Shown: positions 10,977-24,000, numbered from the stretch's first letter. The stretch is DNA of 64,000 nt from Erythroxylum novogranatense (GCA_029891385.1 CM057228.1:136427475-136491474); one strand, 5' to 3'. The notes: generated by a model not told the origin, from the sequence alone. Translations and numbers: made by a program.

Positions 10977-11885
10977 TCACCGCACACGATGTGGCCTAGA
11001 ACACCAATTATCCAGCCAAAATTCACTCTTAGTGAATTTAGCATACAGCTGCCTATCTCTCATAATCTGCAGCACTATCCTCAGAAGCTCCGCATGCTCC
11101 TGTCTAGACCTCGAATACACCAAAATATCATCGATAAATACGATCACAAACTGATCCAGGTATGGCTGAAAGACCCTATTCATCAAGGCCATGAAGGCTG
11201 CCGGGGTATTAGTCAACCCAAACGGCATCACTAAGAACTCGTAATGCCCATACCTGCTCCTGAAAGCACTCTTAGGCACATCGACCTCTGCGATCCTCAA
11301 CTGATAGTAACCGGATCTCAAATCTAACTTGGTAAACACCTTAGCTCCCTGCAACTGATTAAATAGATCATCGATCCTAGGCAGTGGGTACTTATTCTTA
11401 ACAGTAACCCGATTGAGCTGCCTATAAAAGTTGCAAAGCCTCATAGTCCCGTCCTTCTTCTTCACAAACAATACCGGAGCTCCCCACAGCGAAACACTCG
11501 GCCTAATAAACCCCTTATCCAATAATTCCTGCAACTGAGCCTTAAGCTCCCTCAGTTCCACCGGTGTCATCCTATACGGAGGTATCGATATAGGAGCGGT
11601 ACCTGGAACGAGGTCAATCTCAAACTCCGTCTCCCGATCCGGCGGCAAACCCGGTAACTCCTCGGGAAACACATCTGGAAACTCCCTGATCACAGAGATA
11701 TCCTGCAAACTCACGCTTCCTGAATCCACCACATGCGCCAAATAGGCCTCACAGCCAACTCTCATCAACCGCAGAGCACTCAAAAACGAGATCATCCTGG
11801 CTGGCACTGCCTGACTAACACCTCTAAAAACAGCCCTAGGCTGACCAGGAGACTCTAACACAACCTCCTTGATATAACAATCCAT
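10977..11885 (-). pseudogene. Tekay-type reverse transcriptase
   Basis: In frame with the protease. It shows the [14 protein letters not shown] lead-in, [17 protein letters not shown], the [11 protein letters not shown] motif, the [10 protein letters not shown] region, [15 protein letters not shown], and the catalytic [12 protein letters not shown] (about 11120). The frame is lost after the SEFWL motif near 11005. Confidence 0.9.
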
Positions 11886-11906
11886 AATGGCCCTATGGGC
11901 AGTGAG

Positions 11907-12272
11907 TCAGTCCATCCCCAAAATCAAATCAATCTCTCGAAGGGGCAACACAATCAGGTCTGCACTCAATACCGCAGAATCAATCCGAATCTGACACCCC
12001 ATGCAGACCTCGCCTAAAGCTGTAGTACTACCCAAAGGTGTACTCACCTGCAACCCATACTGAAGCATCTCCCTATGCACATACAATCTACATGCCACAT
12101 GCGGTGCAATAAAAGAATGTGTGGACCCTGGATCTATCAATGCAAACACCTCAATGCCAGAGATCATAAGCAAACCTGCAACCACAACTGGAGAGTCCTG
12201 GGCCTCCTGCCTAGTCATGGCGTAGACCCTGGCCTGGGACTGCGGCCGACTACCCCGACTCTCGGACCCCAC
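11907..12272 (-). pseudogene. Tekay-type aspartic protease
   Basis: A 121-residue stretch with the active-site motif ALIDPGSTHSF (about residue 46) and the conserved tail DLILGMD. A TGA at 11907-11909 stops the chain where Trp is usual. The same frame continues past it into the RT segment, so one base change separates them. Confidence 0.8.
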
Positions 12273-13390
12273 AAAGGAATCTCTAGCTCTACCCCGGGCT
12301 CTACCTCCGCCTCAATCCAGTCCACTATCACTCTGCTCACAGACAACAGGCTACTACCAGCTCTCCCACTCAAGCAGATCGAGCTCCTGAATCTCGGACA
12401 AGGTCGGATCCGATGCTCCATCGAGCCACATCTCAAACAAGCTCCAAGAACCTCCAAGACTCCCCACTATGCCTCCTCTCACAAAACTCACACAAAGGAG
12501 GAAGTCGTCCGAGCCTCTACCATCGCCACTCATCGCCTGATCGCCCAAATCGCCTCTCTGAATGTAACCAGATAGCACAGGACCTCCGAAAATCTGAGTC
12601 CGCTTCAGCATCTGCTAAAGCTCCTACCAGAGTCGCTTCGACTATCACCGATCTCTTACTCCGAGATCCCCGACCAACCTCAACTCGACTCGCTTCAAAA
12701 GTCGCTTAATCTCGACAAGGTGACCTCGGCTCATGAAAGGTGCCCATATCTCGATCGGGCTAACCTAGTACGAATCTCAGATTCAGCCTCCTCGAATCTC
12801 CAGACCTATATCTCGCCTCAGAGGAAATCAAACAGATGCATACCGACAACTCATTAAACTCGACCTCATAGTCGGCCAACGCCATGGACCCCGTCTCAAA
12901 TCAAAAACTCCCGTGATCTTCGTCTCCATATAAACCTCATGAGATAGTTATCCCGAAAAGCTCTTTAAAATCCCCAAGTCGAACACAGTGGTCCGTGGAA
13001 CTACCCGGACAGTCTTCCACCATCGATATCTTTGGACCTCAAGCAACGAAACAAAGATAGTCAAAACGCCATCGGGGCCGCATCCATCTCGATCTAGACC
13101 GCTCGGTCCTCTCCAACCAACCTCACCTCAGCAGGTCTCAGGCCGCCATAAAATCCACACTCCCTACTTACGCAGACGATCATACCTCCGCCCCGCCTCA
13201 TGGGAACTATAGAGGTCGCTCCCCATACACAGCATGTAAGACTCTCTACTAGCTCCTATCGATCCTTGGTCACCGAGGATCTACCCGATCACCAAAGACG
13301 GATGACCTACAATAAAATCACAATTGCTCAATTTCTTACTTTTCACGTAAATTCAAGCCTAAAATACACTATGCCCAAAAGATGCCAAAC
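12273..13390 (-). pseudogene. Tekay-type gag remnant
   Basis: No long frame survives. Near 12440 on the minus strand CLRCGSMEHRIRPC gives a nucleocapsid zinc knuckle (CX2CX4HX4C). It sits between the primer site and the protease, where gag belongs. The rest is frameshifted and cannot be aligned by eye. Confidence 0.6.
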
Positions 13391-13405
13391 CATGCTCGAT
13401 ACCAT
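13391..13405 (-). other. Likely primer-binding site of the Tekay-type element
   Basis: On the minus strand TGGTATCGAGCATGG lies a few bases inside the truncated LTR copy. It resembles the initiator Met tRNA site TGGTATCAGAGC with one base missing. Confidence 0.65.
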
Positions 13406-13408
13406 TAA

Positions 13409-13692
13409 TGTAGCGCTTTCACCGTAGAGTATACACCGACGCCAGAGGTCATACCGGTACATACCCTACAATGAGGGTGCACTACGATACGATTAATTCT
13501 TTAAACCTCATGGCATCAATAATAAAGCAGTAAGATCACATTCACTAAATGTTGCAACCAAAAGATCCCTTTTCATTCCTTTCATAAAACCCTAATTACA
13601 ACGTCCGGTCATAATTACAACTGAACAAGCCAAAATAAACAGTAATAACTCCTAACTAGGTCATCCCCAAAATATCCCAAAGGATCCCCAGC
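13409..13692 (-). repeat. Truncated extra LTR copy beside the right LTR
   Basis: These 284 bp repeat the first part of the LTR as seen on the plus strand (TGTAGCG to GGATCCCCAG) and then run directly into the full LTR at 13693. The primer site lies just inside this copy. It could come from unequal recombination, faulty strand transfer or an assembly duplication. Confidence 0.85.
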
Positions 13693-16455
13693 TGTAGTGC
13701 CCCCTTACCGTAGAGTATACACCGGGACGCCCGTAGGTCATACCGGTACATACCCTACAATGAGGGTGCACTACGATACGATTAATTCTTTAAACCTCAT
13801 GGCATCAATAATAAAGCAGTAAGATCACATTCACTAAATGTTGCAACCAAAAGATCCCTTTTCATTCCTTTCATAAAACCCTAATTACAACGTCCGGTCA
13901 TAATTACAACTGAACAAGCCAAAATAAATAAAGAATAACTCCTAACTAGGTCATCCCAAAATATCCCAAAGGATCCCCAATGACCGACACATGGGCCATG
14001 CTACTCTCGCCAACACACACACAAGCAGAAAAGTCTCACTATCCGGAGCTAGGAGTCACACTCTCGCTGTCCTAAAAAATAGTCGCAATTTGGGTGAGTT
14101 TGCGAAAACTCAATGAGTAGCCATCATCGATGGTTCACTCAATTCATGTATTACGCAAAATTGCGTACAGAGCAACACATATCATATTTAGAATCATAAT
14201 TCAGAAGTTCAAAAAAAATCATAATCACACATTTGTAATTAATCCCATATCAAATTCACAGCACAATCACAGACTGAATGCACAATGATTTCCAGTTCAT
14301 TTTAATGTGTGGATCAAGGCCGAATTATCCCATTGCTGGGCACAATACACATTACACAGAAATCGCGTTTTCGGGGGTAGGAGAGCCCTCCGGGTATGCA
14401 CTACTACCCACGCGCACTAGGGATAAGAGAGCCCTCTGCGTATGCACTAATCCCTTCTCACAGTAATTGAGCTTATAGCTCCAATCAGATCAGAATTGTG
14501 CTCCAGTCACAACGGTCAGTTACTGATTTCTATTCATGCCTAGCATGCGTTCACAATTCACAGTAACATATCTCATACGAATCATTTACTCATAATCACA
14601 AATAATTCATACAAAGCATTTAACACATCAGAGATTGAGAAACCAACTAGGTTACTCACCTCAAAACTTCCGAGCTACTGCCGGGAAGTCTCTGCTGCGT
14701 TAGAGAATCGACGCTCCACTTGAGCCTCTATCAAATCAGAACATTCGAATATCACTAATTATATCAATTTCAATAATCAGAAATGCTTATGTCTCAAATG
14801 AATGCTGTACTATGCACGTTTTGACATTTCTGACCACAATCCCGAATTATCTCATTTCCCCACTTTCACTCTAATTTATAGCAATTTCTAATACCATAAG
14901 TCAATTGGCTAAGTTCTACATCTTCCAAAGTCAAATTTGAAGACATAAGAATTATCCTTAAATCAGAATCAAATTCACTATTCAAATGCCGTCCGATTTC
15001 GAGAACCACCAAATTAAATTTTCGCAATTTCATAGTCTCTGAATTGAATTCAACCCATATCTAAATGAATTATCAAATTCCTAAATCTCCAATTTCAAAA
15101 ACCTAGAAATCCAATTTTCCCAAATAAGCATTCATCGCCATGACGTTCGCTTCCTCGTCATGGCGAAGCTCTCTCTTCGCCATGTGGCGTGCCTCGTTCG
15201 CCATGGCTAAACACGCCGCTCGACGCGGCAAGACGATCACGTTCGTCGCGACGCGGGCCGTCCACTCTCGCCCAAGACGCCATCCGCTCGTCACAAGCGC
15301 GAACTAAAATTTGTTGCCAAGCGCGGCGATCGCAAAGAACGCCCGTAAAACCGAAATTCCAGATTTCTCGATTCTAATCCACTTATTTGGTCCAAAACAC
15401 TTCTAAACAACTATATACACTATACTCACTTCATTTCTAACCTTAAATCCATCATTTATGCATAAATCATGAAATACCCAAATCAAAATCAACATTTTCC
15501 CTAAAACCTATATCATCTGAAAACTTAAAACTTTCCAAACAATTTAATACTCAAATTCATAATCAAATTCAACCATGAAAAACACAAAAGAACAATAACT
15601 TACTTGATTTAAGCTTAAACCCCTTTGAAAATCACTTCAAAACTCTAACTTCACATACAATCACCACCCACGGCAACACCCAAAGCAAAACATCTCTTTA
15701 ACTTCTTCAACCCCAAACTAGATGAAATGAAGGAAGGAAAGAAGAGGAAGTAACTAGCAAGGAGGAAATCAAGAAGAAGCAAGTCAAAGGAGAATCCACG
15801 ATGAAGGAAGGAGGAAAAATCAAATTTTTCTTCAAGGGAGAAGCAAGCATCGTGGAAGCCAGTTTTCAAAGGCATAGGTTTATATATTAAGGGATTAAGG
15901 GCTTGTTTGGCAAGTTCATTTGCCACAAGTCCAATCCGAACAACCTCGATCCAATTTCTAATTCTAATTTCTCCCGAATTCTAATGATTCATACCTTAAT
16001 TCCTCAAATCATAATTTAAATTACCTCATATAAATTGTCAATCAAATTCAGAACCGGAATCACAATTAATCAGTCACTAAGTCATTTTTTCGGTCCGAGC
16101 CTAATATTTCGAAAATTTCAGAAAAATTCCTATAAATCCTCAAAATTATAAAACATCTAATCACATACTCCGATTTTCAATTCTCAATTCCTAAATTCAA
16201 TTTGACTCTCCAATTTATAAATCAAAGCTCTAAAATATCAAATTCACTAATCAAAACACAATTTACCTTAATTCACAAATTTTCCAATTAATCACAATCA
16301 AGTCGGAAATATGTCATACATGCATGTACATACATATGCTTGTGCAATGCTGAACATTTATCAATCATGTAGAGGCTACGAATGCATATGCGAATACGAT
16401 ATCGTATCACGATGAGGTGGATCGCACTCCATCCCATCGGTGACGGGATGTTACA
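13693..16455 (-). repeat. Right (5') LTR of the nested Tekay-type element
   Basis: It is 2763 bp and close to the left LTR over most of its length, but carries a differing CpG-dense block (about 15125-15350) and many small differences where one copy has CG and the other CAG. A TATA-like run lies near 15875. Its inner edge does not abut the primer site but a truncated extra LTR copy. Confidence 0.9.
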
Positions 16456-18533
16456 TCTTTGTTGGCTATGCTGCTTCGCAATATGCCTATCTTTGTTATG
16501 ATCCACGTACCAAAAGAACTTACACTTCACGTCATGTTACGTTTTATGACAATTCATTTCCATATGAAAATCTTACCCAACCTCAATCCTCACCTCATAT
16601 CCCTTCACCAAACTCACCGTCCATCATCCTAATGGTTTCTCAGCATTCATCGTTGGTTGAGCAACATACATCACCTGCTACAGTTACCAATAACTTGACC
16701 ATGGCTGAGTCATACCAGCCTCCATCAGTCCCTGTCATCGATCTGCAGCTACCTATTGCTACTGCCATCGAACCATCTACTGTTGTTGCTCCTTCATCGA
16801 ACCCACTCTTCATTACTGATATTGACATCCCAGCCACACAACTACCCGCAACATCCAACACTCATCCGATGCAAACAAGGGCTAAGAACAACATCTTTAA
16901 ACCGAAAAAGATGTATCAGGTTAGCAAACATCCTTTACCAACTACTCTTGAACCCTCTTGTGTTTCGCAGGCTATGAAGGATCCTTTATGGCGGGCTTCT
17001 ATGAATGCTGAATTTAATGCACTTGTTAATAACCATACATGGGATTTGGTTCCGGCTCCGCCAAATGTTAACATTGTGGGAAATAAGTGGTTATTTCGAA
17101 TAAAACGGCATCCGGATAGCTCTGTTGCGAGATACAAATCTCGCTTAGTTGCAAAGGGATTTACACAAACACATGAACTTGATTATCATGAGACTTTTGC
17201 CCCAGTTATCAAGCCACAGACTGTGCGGATCATTCTCACAATTGCATTAGCCCACGGTTGGTCTCTTCATCAGATGGATGTGAACAATGCATTCTTACAA
17301 GGGGAACTAACTGAGGAAGTTTATATGCGTCAACCACCTGGTTTTGTACATCCAGATCATCAGACTCATGTTTGCAGATTACGTAAGGCTATTTATGAAC
17401 TTCGTCAAGCTCCAAGGGCATGGTATGATTCTTTGAAACGTTTTATTTTGTCCTTTGGGTTTCACAATTGCCTCAATGATTCATCTCTTTTTATATACCA
17501 CAAAGACGGAATTATTGCATACTTTGTTGTATATGTGGATGACTTATTACTAACGGGAAGTTCTCCTGAGTTTTTGACAACGTTTATTACGGCTTTATCT
17601 GAGGCCTTCTCTCTGAAGCATATGGGTTTTCCTAGTTACTTTTTGGGCATTGAGTTTATTCCTACATCCACGGGTTGATTCCTATCTCAGCATAAATATA
17701 TCAGAGACATTTTAGATCACTTTGGTATGACTGAAGCCAAACCAGTCTCCACATCATTGTGTACTTCTACCTCGCTTTTACTGAAGGATGGCACAGCACC
17801 TGCCGATGTATCCCTTTACAAACAGATGATTGGCTCTCTTCAGTATGTGATTCATACACGTCCGGATGTCGCCTTCTCGATAAACAAACTTGCCCAGTTC
17901 ATGCATGCTCCGACTGTCACCCACTTTCAACAGGTCAAACTGATTTATCGTTATCTAAAAGGTACGATCAATTTTGGTCTACAATTACACAAACCAAAAC
18001 AACTGGCTCTTCAGGTTTTTGGTGATATTCCGTTGCCGCTTCACGCTTATAGTGATGCTGATTGGGCTGGCAATCATGATGATAAAACATCTACGTCTGC
18101 CTATATTGTATTTTTTGGTGGCAATCCTGTGTCTTGGCATTCAAAAAGACAACGAACGATTGCTCGTTCCTCTACTGAAGCTGAATATCGCTCTGTTGCA
18201 ACCACTGCTGCTGAATTACAATGGCTTCAAAATCTTTTATCTGAGTTACATCTTCCTTTCAAGGGTTCTCCGACTTTATTTTGTGACAATTTGGGTGCTA
18301 CTTATCTTTGTAAAAATCCTGTTTTCCACACTAGAATGAAACATATTGCTTTGGACTATCATTTTGTTCGGCAATTAGTTCGTGATGGACTACTTCAGGT
18401 TCTGCATATTTCTACACACGATCAGATAGCGGATGCTCTTACAAAGCCTCTATCTTCTCATCGCCATGCGACTCTTAGATCCAAGATGCATGTCCTCGAT
18501 GGGGACATGCTCTTGCGGGGGCGTAATAGATGA
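16456..18533 (+). pseudogene. Copia B integrase end, reverse transcriptase and RNase H
   Basis: The reading resumes with VGYAASQYAYLCYD at the integrase C terminus. RT follows with [13 protein letters not shown] (about 17135), the QMDVNNAFLQGEL region (17272) and the catalytic YVDDLLLTGS (about 17533). A TGA at 17676-17678 interrupts it. RNase H then runs to 18533 with SDADWAG, SSTEAEYRS, the DNLGATYL region and the ADALTKPL tail. This is the best preserved part of B. The apparent ATG at 16440 lies in the nested LTR and is not a true start. Confidence 0.88.
18511..18523 (+). other. Polypurine tract of Copia B
   Basis: A G-rich run (TTGCGGGGGCG) ends one base before the right LTR, where plus-strand priming is expected. 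Confidence 0.6.
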
Positions 18534-18689
18534 TAAATCTAAATTGATCTTTGATATTTGTAACAACTGTATAGATAAGATTAGTTCGTTCGGATAGTGT
18601 AGACTTAGTTAGACTTCACTTGTATTTAAGAGTTATACTTGTACACAACAATAGTACACTTTCGATATTCAATTCATTATAATCTTTCA
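18524..18689 (+). repeat. Right LTR of Copia B
   Basis: It is 166 bp, starts TAATAG and ends TTTCA, followed by the target duplication GGTAG. By eye it is identical to the left LTR apart from the 20-bp unit present once here. Confidence 0.92.
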
Positions 18690-18800
18690 GGTAGTAGGTG
18701 CTGCATGCTTGAGTGTTGTCTACGGGCGTGAATCCAGTGGAGGCATGAAGTGGGGACTTGAATAAAAATGGTAGCTTTTCTTTTTTGTTTGTCTCCCCCA
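18690..18800. other. Short spacer continuing Copia A flank
   Basis: After the GGTAG duplication this stretch continues the TGGAGG-rich sequence found left of Copia B. It holds no gene and ends where the next LTR-like block begins. Confidence 0.4.
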
Positions 18801-21002
18801 TGTGACAACCCTGCACTACGTAGCGCTTTTATCTTTGTTGGGCTCGGGTTTCGGATCTCCATTCCCGAGGAGGCTCCTCAGGTCGCGTCGGCGACGGGCG
18901 CCCCAAAACTTCGAATCCGATCCCAACATCCATACCAAAATTCGATTCACACATAATAACATACACACAGTCATTTTAGCAATGAATTAAACACCCCATA
19001 AACTAAGGGCTTCATGCCATTACAATCCGAAGGAAATTTAAACCAATATTCTCAAAATAGCATAATACAAAATAAAGTTTAAATCCAAAAATACAAGAAT
19101 ATGCTCCATGATGATATGCTTGGAGGGCCAACCAAAGTACTAACTTAATACAAGGCTCCTAACTAGCTTGAAGTTTCCGATGCCTTGCAAGATCAACGAT
19201 CGTCTCGTTCTGCACCTGAGGAGGGGAGATAATGGGGTGAGCTGCGAAGCTTAGTGGCATATATATTTATAATCATTGGCAACGAGCCACACATTCAAGC
19301 ATATATATGTACAAATATAGCAAGTTAAAATTTATCAATTGATTCACTTTCATATAAACATATATCATGCAATTTCTGTTTCTCAACGTAACAATTACTA
19401 TCCATCATTTCTAACAATTCAATTATGAACGCACACAAATGGTTTGAGAGTTCCGTAAAACGATCCGGATAAATCGAAGTTTATACCGTAAACAAAACGA
19501 GTCTGATTTCTCAAGGATCTCGTGGCCTCAAGTGGACAGCCGGGAGAAGGCTATACGTCGACGTGCATGTGACTCCATCCGTTACTCTCTCACCCAAACA
19601 AAACACATAACCATTCGTTTCATGCTCAAAGCATTTTATTAAAGGTTTCATGCTTTCTATTCTTTTTATTCTCACAAAATGCCATAATGCCTATCAAGGC
19701 AGTACATAATCATGCTCACAATGTATTTGCAATATTTCTCATAATTCAATACAAGCAGTATCACACACATGCAAGCAAGCATACACAAGGCAATTTGCCC
19801 ATACACACAATAACCATAAATATATTACCCACCTAATATCGCTCGAGTATCCGACTCACTGTTGTCCTTCCTCTTGCGATTAGATCAGGTCAGCTTGGTT
19901 TCCTAAAACAAACCAAGTTCCCATTCAATTAACATTCCAAAAGAAATATTCAAAAAGTTCAAAAATCAAAAGTATTAACATCAAAAGTCTACACTCGACT
20001 TCCATCTAAATTCCCGAATCCTTAGAGGCTAATTCCCAGCTTCCCTTCTTCATAAAACTTGTAGCCCTTTATCTTTAGATCACAACGAATCCAAAATCAC
20101 CTCATTTGGACATCTACAACCCAAGATACAACCAAAATACCAAAATTCCTCGCTGCGGCGAAGCCTCGCTAGTCGCGGCGAATGTCCGCGCTCGTCGCGA
20201 TGAATGCCCGCGCTCTCCGCGGTGTGCACACAAGTGTATGCCGCGGCGCGCACCACCTTCTCGTACGCCGCGACTTGCAGAGGTTCGCACGTCACGAAGA
20301 ACCTTCCCCCGCACGTCGCGACGAATTTAATTTCCGCTCGTCGCGACGAACTCTCACGTCGAGGCGTGTTCATACGCACGTCGTGACGTGCGGGCCTGGA
20401 GAATGACTCCGAACCTGATTCCCAGAATTTTTCAACTTTAATCATTTCCTAAACACAAATGCAACACATCTAAACCTTGATTCAAGTCTCAAACTACATT
20501 TCTAACTCAATCAAACCTCAAAATCAGTCACAAACTCATCAACCCAAGGATTTCCCCAAATTTTTTCGAAAAAACCCTAAACCACCGATTCTAACTCACA
20601 CAATCGATTCCATACTTTAATCCAACTAAAACAAGATTAAACGAAGCGAAACTTACCCGGAAACGTCTTAGATCTACCGAAAACCTCAAAGATCAAAAAT
20701 CCCTTTTCTCTTCTCTTCTTCCTCCACCGACAGCTTCTTCTTCTTCTTTTCTCCTTTCCTTCTATCTTCTTTCTCTTGATTCTAAATGGAGACAAAGACC
20801 AAGTTACCCCTCCTTACAAGGCCTAAACCACTCCAACTCAAGTAACATTCCCAAAATGCCTTCATATATTTTATCCCCTAATCCTTATTTAAAACCACAC
20901 TAAACTCCACTAATACTCCCAAGTTAATCAAACTAAGACATAAACACACAATTATCACAATTCATGCTTAATACATCAAATAAAAAAATTTTGAGGCCCA
21001 AC
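18801..21002 (-). repeat. Solo or truncated Tekay-type LTR
   Basis: About 2.2 kb with the same architecture as the nested Tekay LTRs: TGTGACAACCC at one end, a GGGTGAGCT stretch, a CpG-dense block (20140-20400) and a purine/pyrimidine-biased region with TTCTTC runs (20700-20780). It ends near GAGGCCCAACA, so in minus orientation it reads TGTTGGGCC to GTTGTCACA. No matching target duplication was found, so the ends are approximate. No internal retrotransposon genes are attached. Confidence 0.5.
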
Positions 21003-24000
21003 AATCTGCTACTGTCTTCTTTTCTTCGTAACAACTCTTGGCTGCTTAGAATGGAGTTTTCAAGGTCAAATTTGACAGTGCATAAAATCTGCATGGTGAC
21101 GATTTATGAGCTTAAATTTTATCAGTATCTTCGTCTTTGAGTTAGCTTCAATATGAGGCTTGAATCATAGGATTTCGCCATCTGAGTCAAAAGTTTTAGT
21201 CGAAACATCGTTGAAAGGTCATTCTGGCGATCCAAAATATGACGTGAATTTCGTTAATTTATTTTTCCTGAATTCCAGCTCAGAAAATTCTGCAATTGGT
21301 CCCAAAAAATCCGTTAATGAGTCAAAAATTTAAGTATGAAATTTCAGAATTTTTGGCTAAATCAATCTTGAGATAAAAATCTCACAGTGACTAAAGGTCA
21401 AGTCTGCGAGAAACTAAAAAACAGTGCAAGTCAAGTCATATTTGTTTCATTTATGCATTTTACGTCAATGAATCTCGAATAATGCTAAAACATGATAAAC
21501 AAGCCATAGATGAACATAAAATGAATGTAAATTATTATGAATTAAGTCCTAAATATATATGAAAATATGAGTGTATCAATGAGAATATTAAAAATTCTAT
21601 AAATAGAAAATTGCGAAATCACATGTAAGAAATGAATTGCACCATTTGAGTCAGAGTTCAAACCTGCCAAGGCGATTTAAAACGATATTGCTTTGTAGTA
21701 GGAGATCGAGCCATTTCTCAACGATATTGCTTTGTAGTAGACTTTTTCTATGCATATTAGAAAAACTGTTAGGAATCTTGATGTTATCACAACGGACTGC
21801 CGTTTTGTCAACAAGATACGTACATTCTTGTTGAGTGCAAAAAGAATTATCTAAAATTAAAACTTATGATTTTATTTTTTAGTTGCTTAGAGGTATATTA
21901 AAAGAATCTCGATTATAAAAATGCATCTTTAAGTCATTCATGTTCAGACTAATTATTTTAAAAGGCCAAAAAATGGAATAAAAAATCTTTAATAACTGAA
22001 AATGATGATAAAATAAGAATGTTGGTTGAAAATAATGAAATCACCGAATCAGACCTTAGATATCTTGTTGTTGTATAAATGTCTTGAATAGCGAACAAAT
22101 ATGCCTCTATAGTTATTATTTTCATTCAAACATTTACTATTTTTTATCACTTTTTATATAATTTTTGCATAATATATGTTTAAAGTAAATTATTTGCTAA
22201 TTCAATAACTTAAATTTAAGTGTTGGATTTAAAGATGATAATAAAATGGCGATAACCTAAAATTAAGTTGAATTGAGACCGAAAAATATTATTTTAGTAT
22301 AATTAATTAAAATAATATTATTTTATTTAAATAATTTGAATTAATTTAAATCCGGTCAAATCGACCCTCTTAATTTTAAAATGTACTGAAATCAATTTAA
22401 ATAATATTTATTAATTTTAACTATGTTTTTACCTATTTTAATGCATTTTAACAATTTTAAAATTAAAAGAAATGATAATTTATTTTAATGTTTTCAATTG
22501 AAATGCTCTTACAGGAGCTATTACTTACTAGTGATTCTATACAATTTGGAACTCTTTCCTCAATATCGAAAAAGCTGTGAAATAAATTACTAAAATAAAC
22601 ATAAACATCATTTATTTAATAATATAAGACATCTAGCTAATTAAATCTATTAAAAATATTGGTAAGAATCTATAAATAAATAAATAAAGCCGTTCCCTGA
22701 AACAAATTTCAAAGATTATATGGACAAACATGATTTCTTCCAAAAAAAAAAAAAGAAAGTACAAACACGATGTTGGCACTTATGAGTTGGAATCAATCGC
22801 GAGACAACCGAACAAACAATGTTTGTATCGAGTTTTAGAACAGACAAGACTTTTATGATGTTAAATTTCAAAATATTAAATTAATTACTTTTTAAAAATC
22901 ATTACATTGTTTTAAAATTGAAGAAAAAGTTAAACCAATAAATCAAGATATTTAAGGTTTAAAGGATTTAACAAAAATGACTAAAATTTAAAATATAATT
23001 AAAATATATTATGTTATTTATTAAAAATTAAAATTTAATTAAAAATTTAATGGAAAAGGAAAAAAGAAATGAAATGAAATGTCCTACGTTAATAATAACT
23101 TGTTAATTTATAAAATTGATCAATTAATTAATAAACTGATTATTTTTAACAACAAGAGTTATTAATATAAATCAATTGAAAAATAAAACGATTCAAAAAT
23201 TTTATAATTAAATGATCGAACCGATTAAATTTTTAATCATTGTGTAATACTATTAATTATGTATTTAATGTGTGTCGGATTGAACCTAATTAGTTATGTT
23301 ATAATTGAATAGATTTAAACCCAATTTTGACTTTAGAGAATATTTTTAGATTAAATACAAGTTCTTATCTTTCTCTCTTTTTAATCACTTTGCTTTTCTC
23401 ATTTTTTAGTATCAAAATATTTTTAAAATAATTGTTTGATTTACTTTTGTTCAACCCTAATGAAATTGTGCTTTTTCTCTTGAAATATTATGTCAATAAT
23501 CCTTTAAATCTAAAGTTAAGAATGTAACAATTTAATCATGTCATGAGCAAGTAATTGAAATTGAGCCTTGATATATCATTTCTTTAATGGTTTTATGAGC
23601 TTGGTAATCAATCAATTAGACTAAACAACATTGAAGACAAGTTGACCCGAGCCTGGAGTTGAAAATTGTGAGACAAGTTCGATTTGATATGATTCAAACT
23701 CAAATTAAAAAAATGATTAAGATTATATTTTAATTAAATTATATTTTAATTATAGAAATGTTTAATATTGACCTCTATATATATATATATAATCAATTGT
23801 ATTTATTTCATTTTAATAATATATTTACTCTTTAGTTATATTTAAGCTTAAAAACGACTCAAAATTAGGGATGACAATTTTAGCCTGACTCGGCTCACTG
23901 ACATCCCTGCTTGAAATAAAAAATGTCTAAATTTAATTTAATAAATATATTTAAATTTTTATGATATGTTCAACATTTGAATATATTCTTAAGTTGAGTT

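Larger units (their letters stand above)
7141..16455 (-). mobile_element. Ty3/gypsy chromovirus of Tekay type nested in Copia B
   Basis: It is bounded by TCTTT at 7136-7140 and 16456-16460 and carries 2.76-kb LTRs beginning TGTAG and ending TTACA in plus orientation. The internal minus-strand order is gag zinc knuckle, protease, RT, RNase H, then directly a chromodomain-like tail. No integrase zinc finger or catalytic core was found, so about 1 kb seems deleted. Large LTRs, a chromodomain and a PGS-type protease point to the Tekay/Del branch (inference). It is non-autonomous as it stands. Confidence 0.9.
4767..18689 (+). mobile_element. Ty1/Copia retrotransposon B, split by a nested chromovirus
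   Basis: It is flanked by GGTAG at 4762-4766 and 18690-18694, has LTRs at 4767-4952 and 18524-18689, an initiator-Met primer site directly after the left LTR, and gag, protease, integrase, RT and RNase H in Copia order. Removing the 9.3-kb nested element leaves about 4.6 kb. Small size and short LTRs resemble the Ale/Retrofit group, but this is inference. Gag and integrase contain stops and frameshifts. The RT half is better kept, with one stop at 17676-17678. Confidence 0.92.

Noticed and set aside
12075..12709. Plus-strand frames of 98-166 codons
   Set aside because: Antisense to the protease and gag of the Tekay-type element.
20080..20445. 121-codon minus-strand open frame
   Set aside because: Arg/Ala/Glu-rich product of the CpG-dense LTR block, with overlapping frames on both strands.
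23770..23800. TA dinucleotide runs here and near 43943 and 63830
   Set aside because: Simple repeats, common in AT-rich plant DNA, with no further structure at 23770 and 63830.
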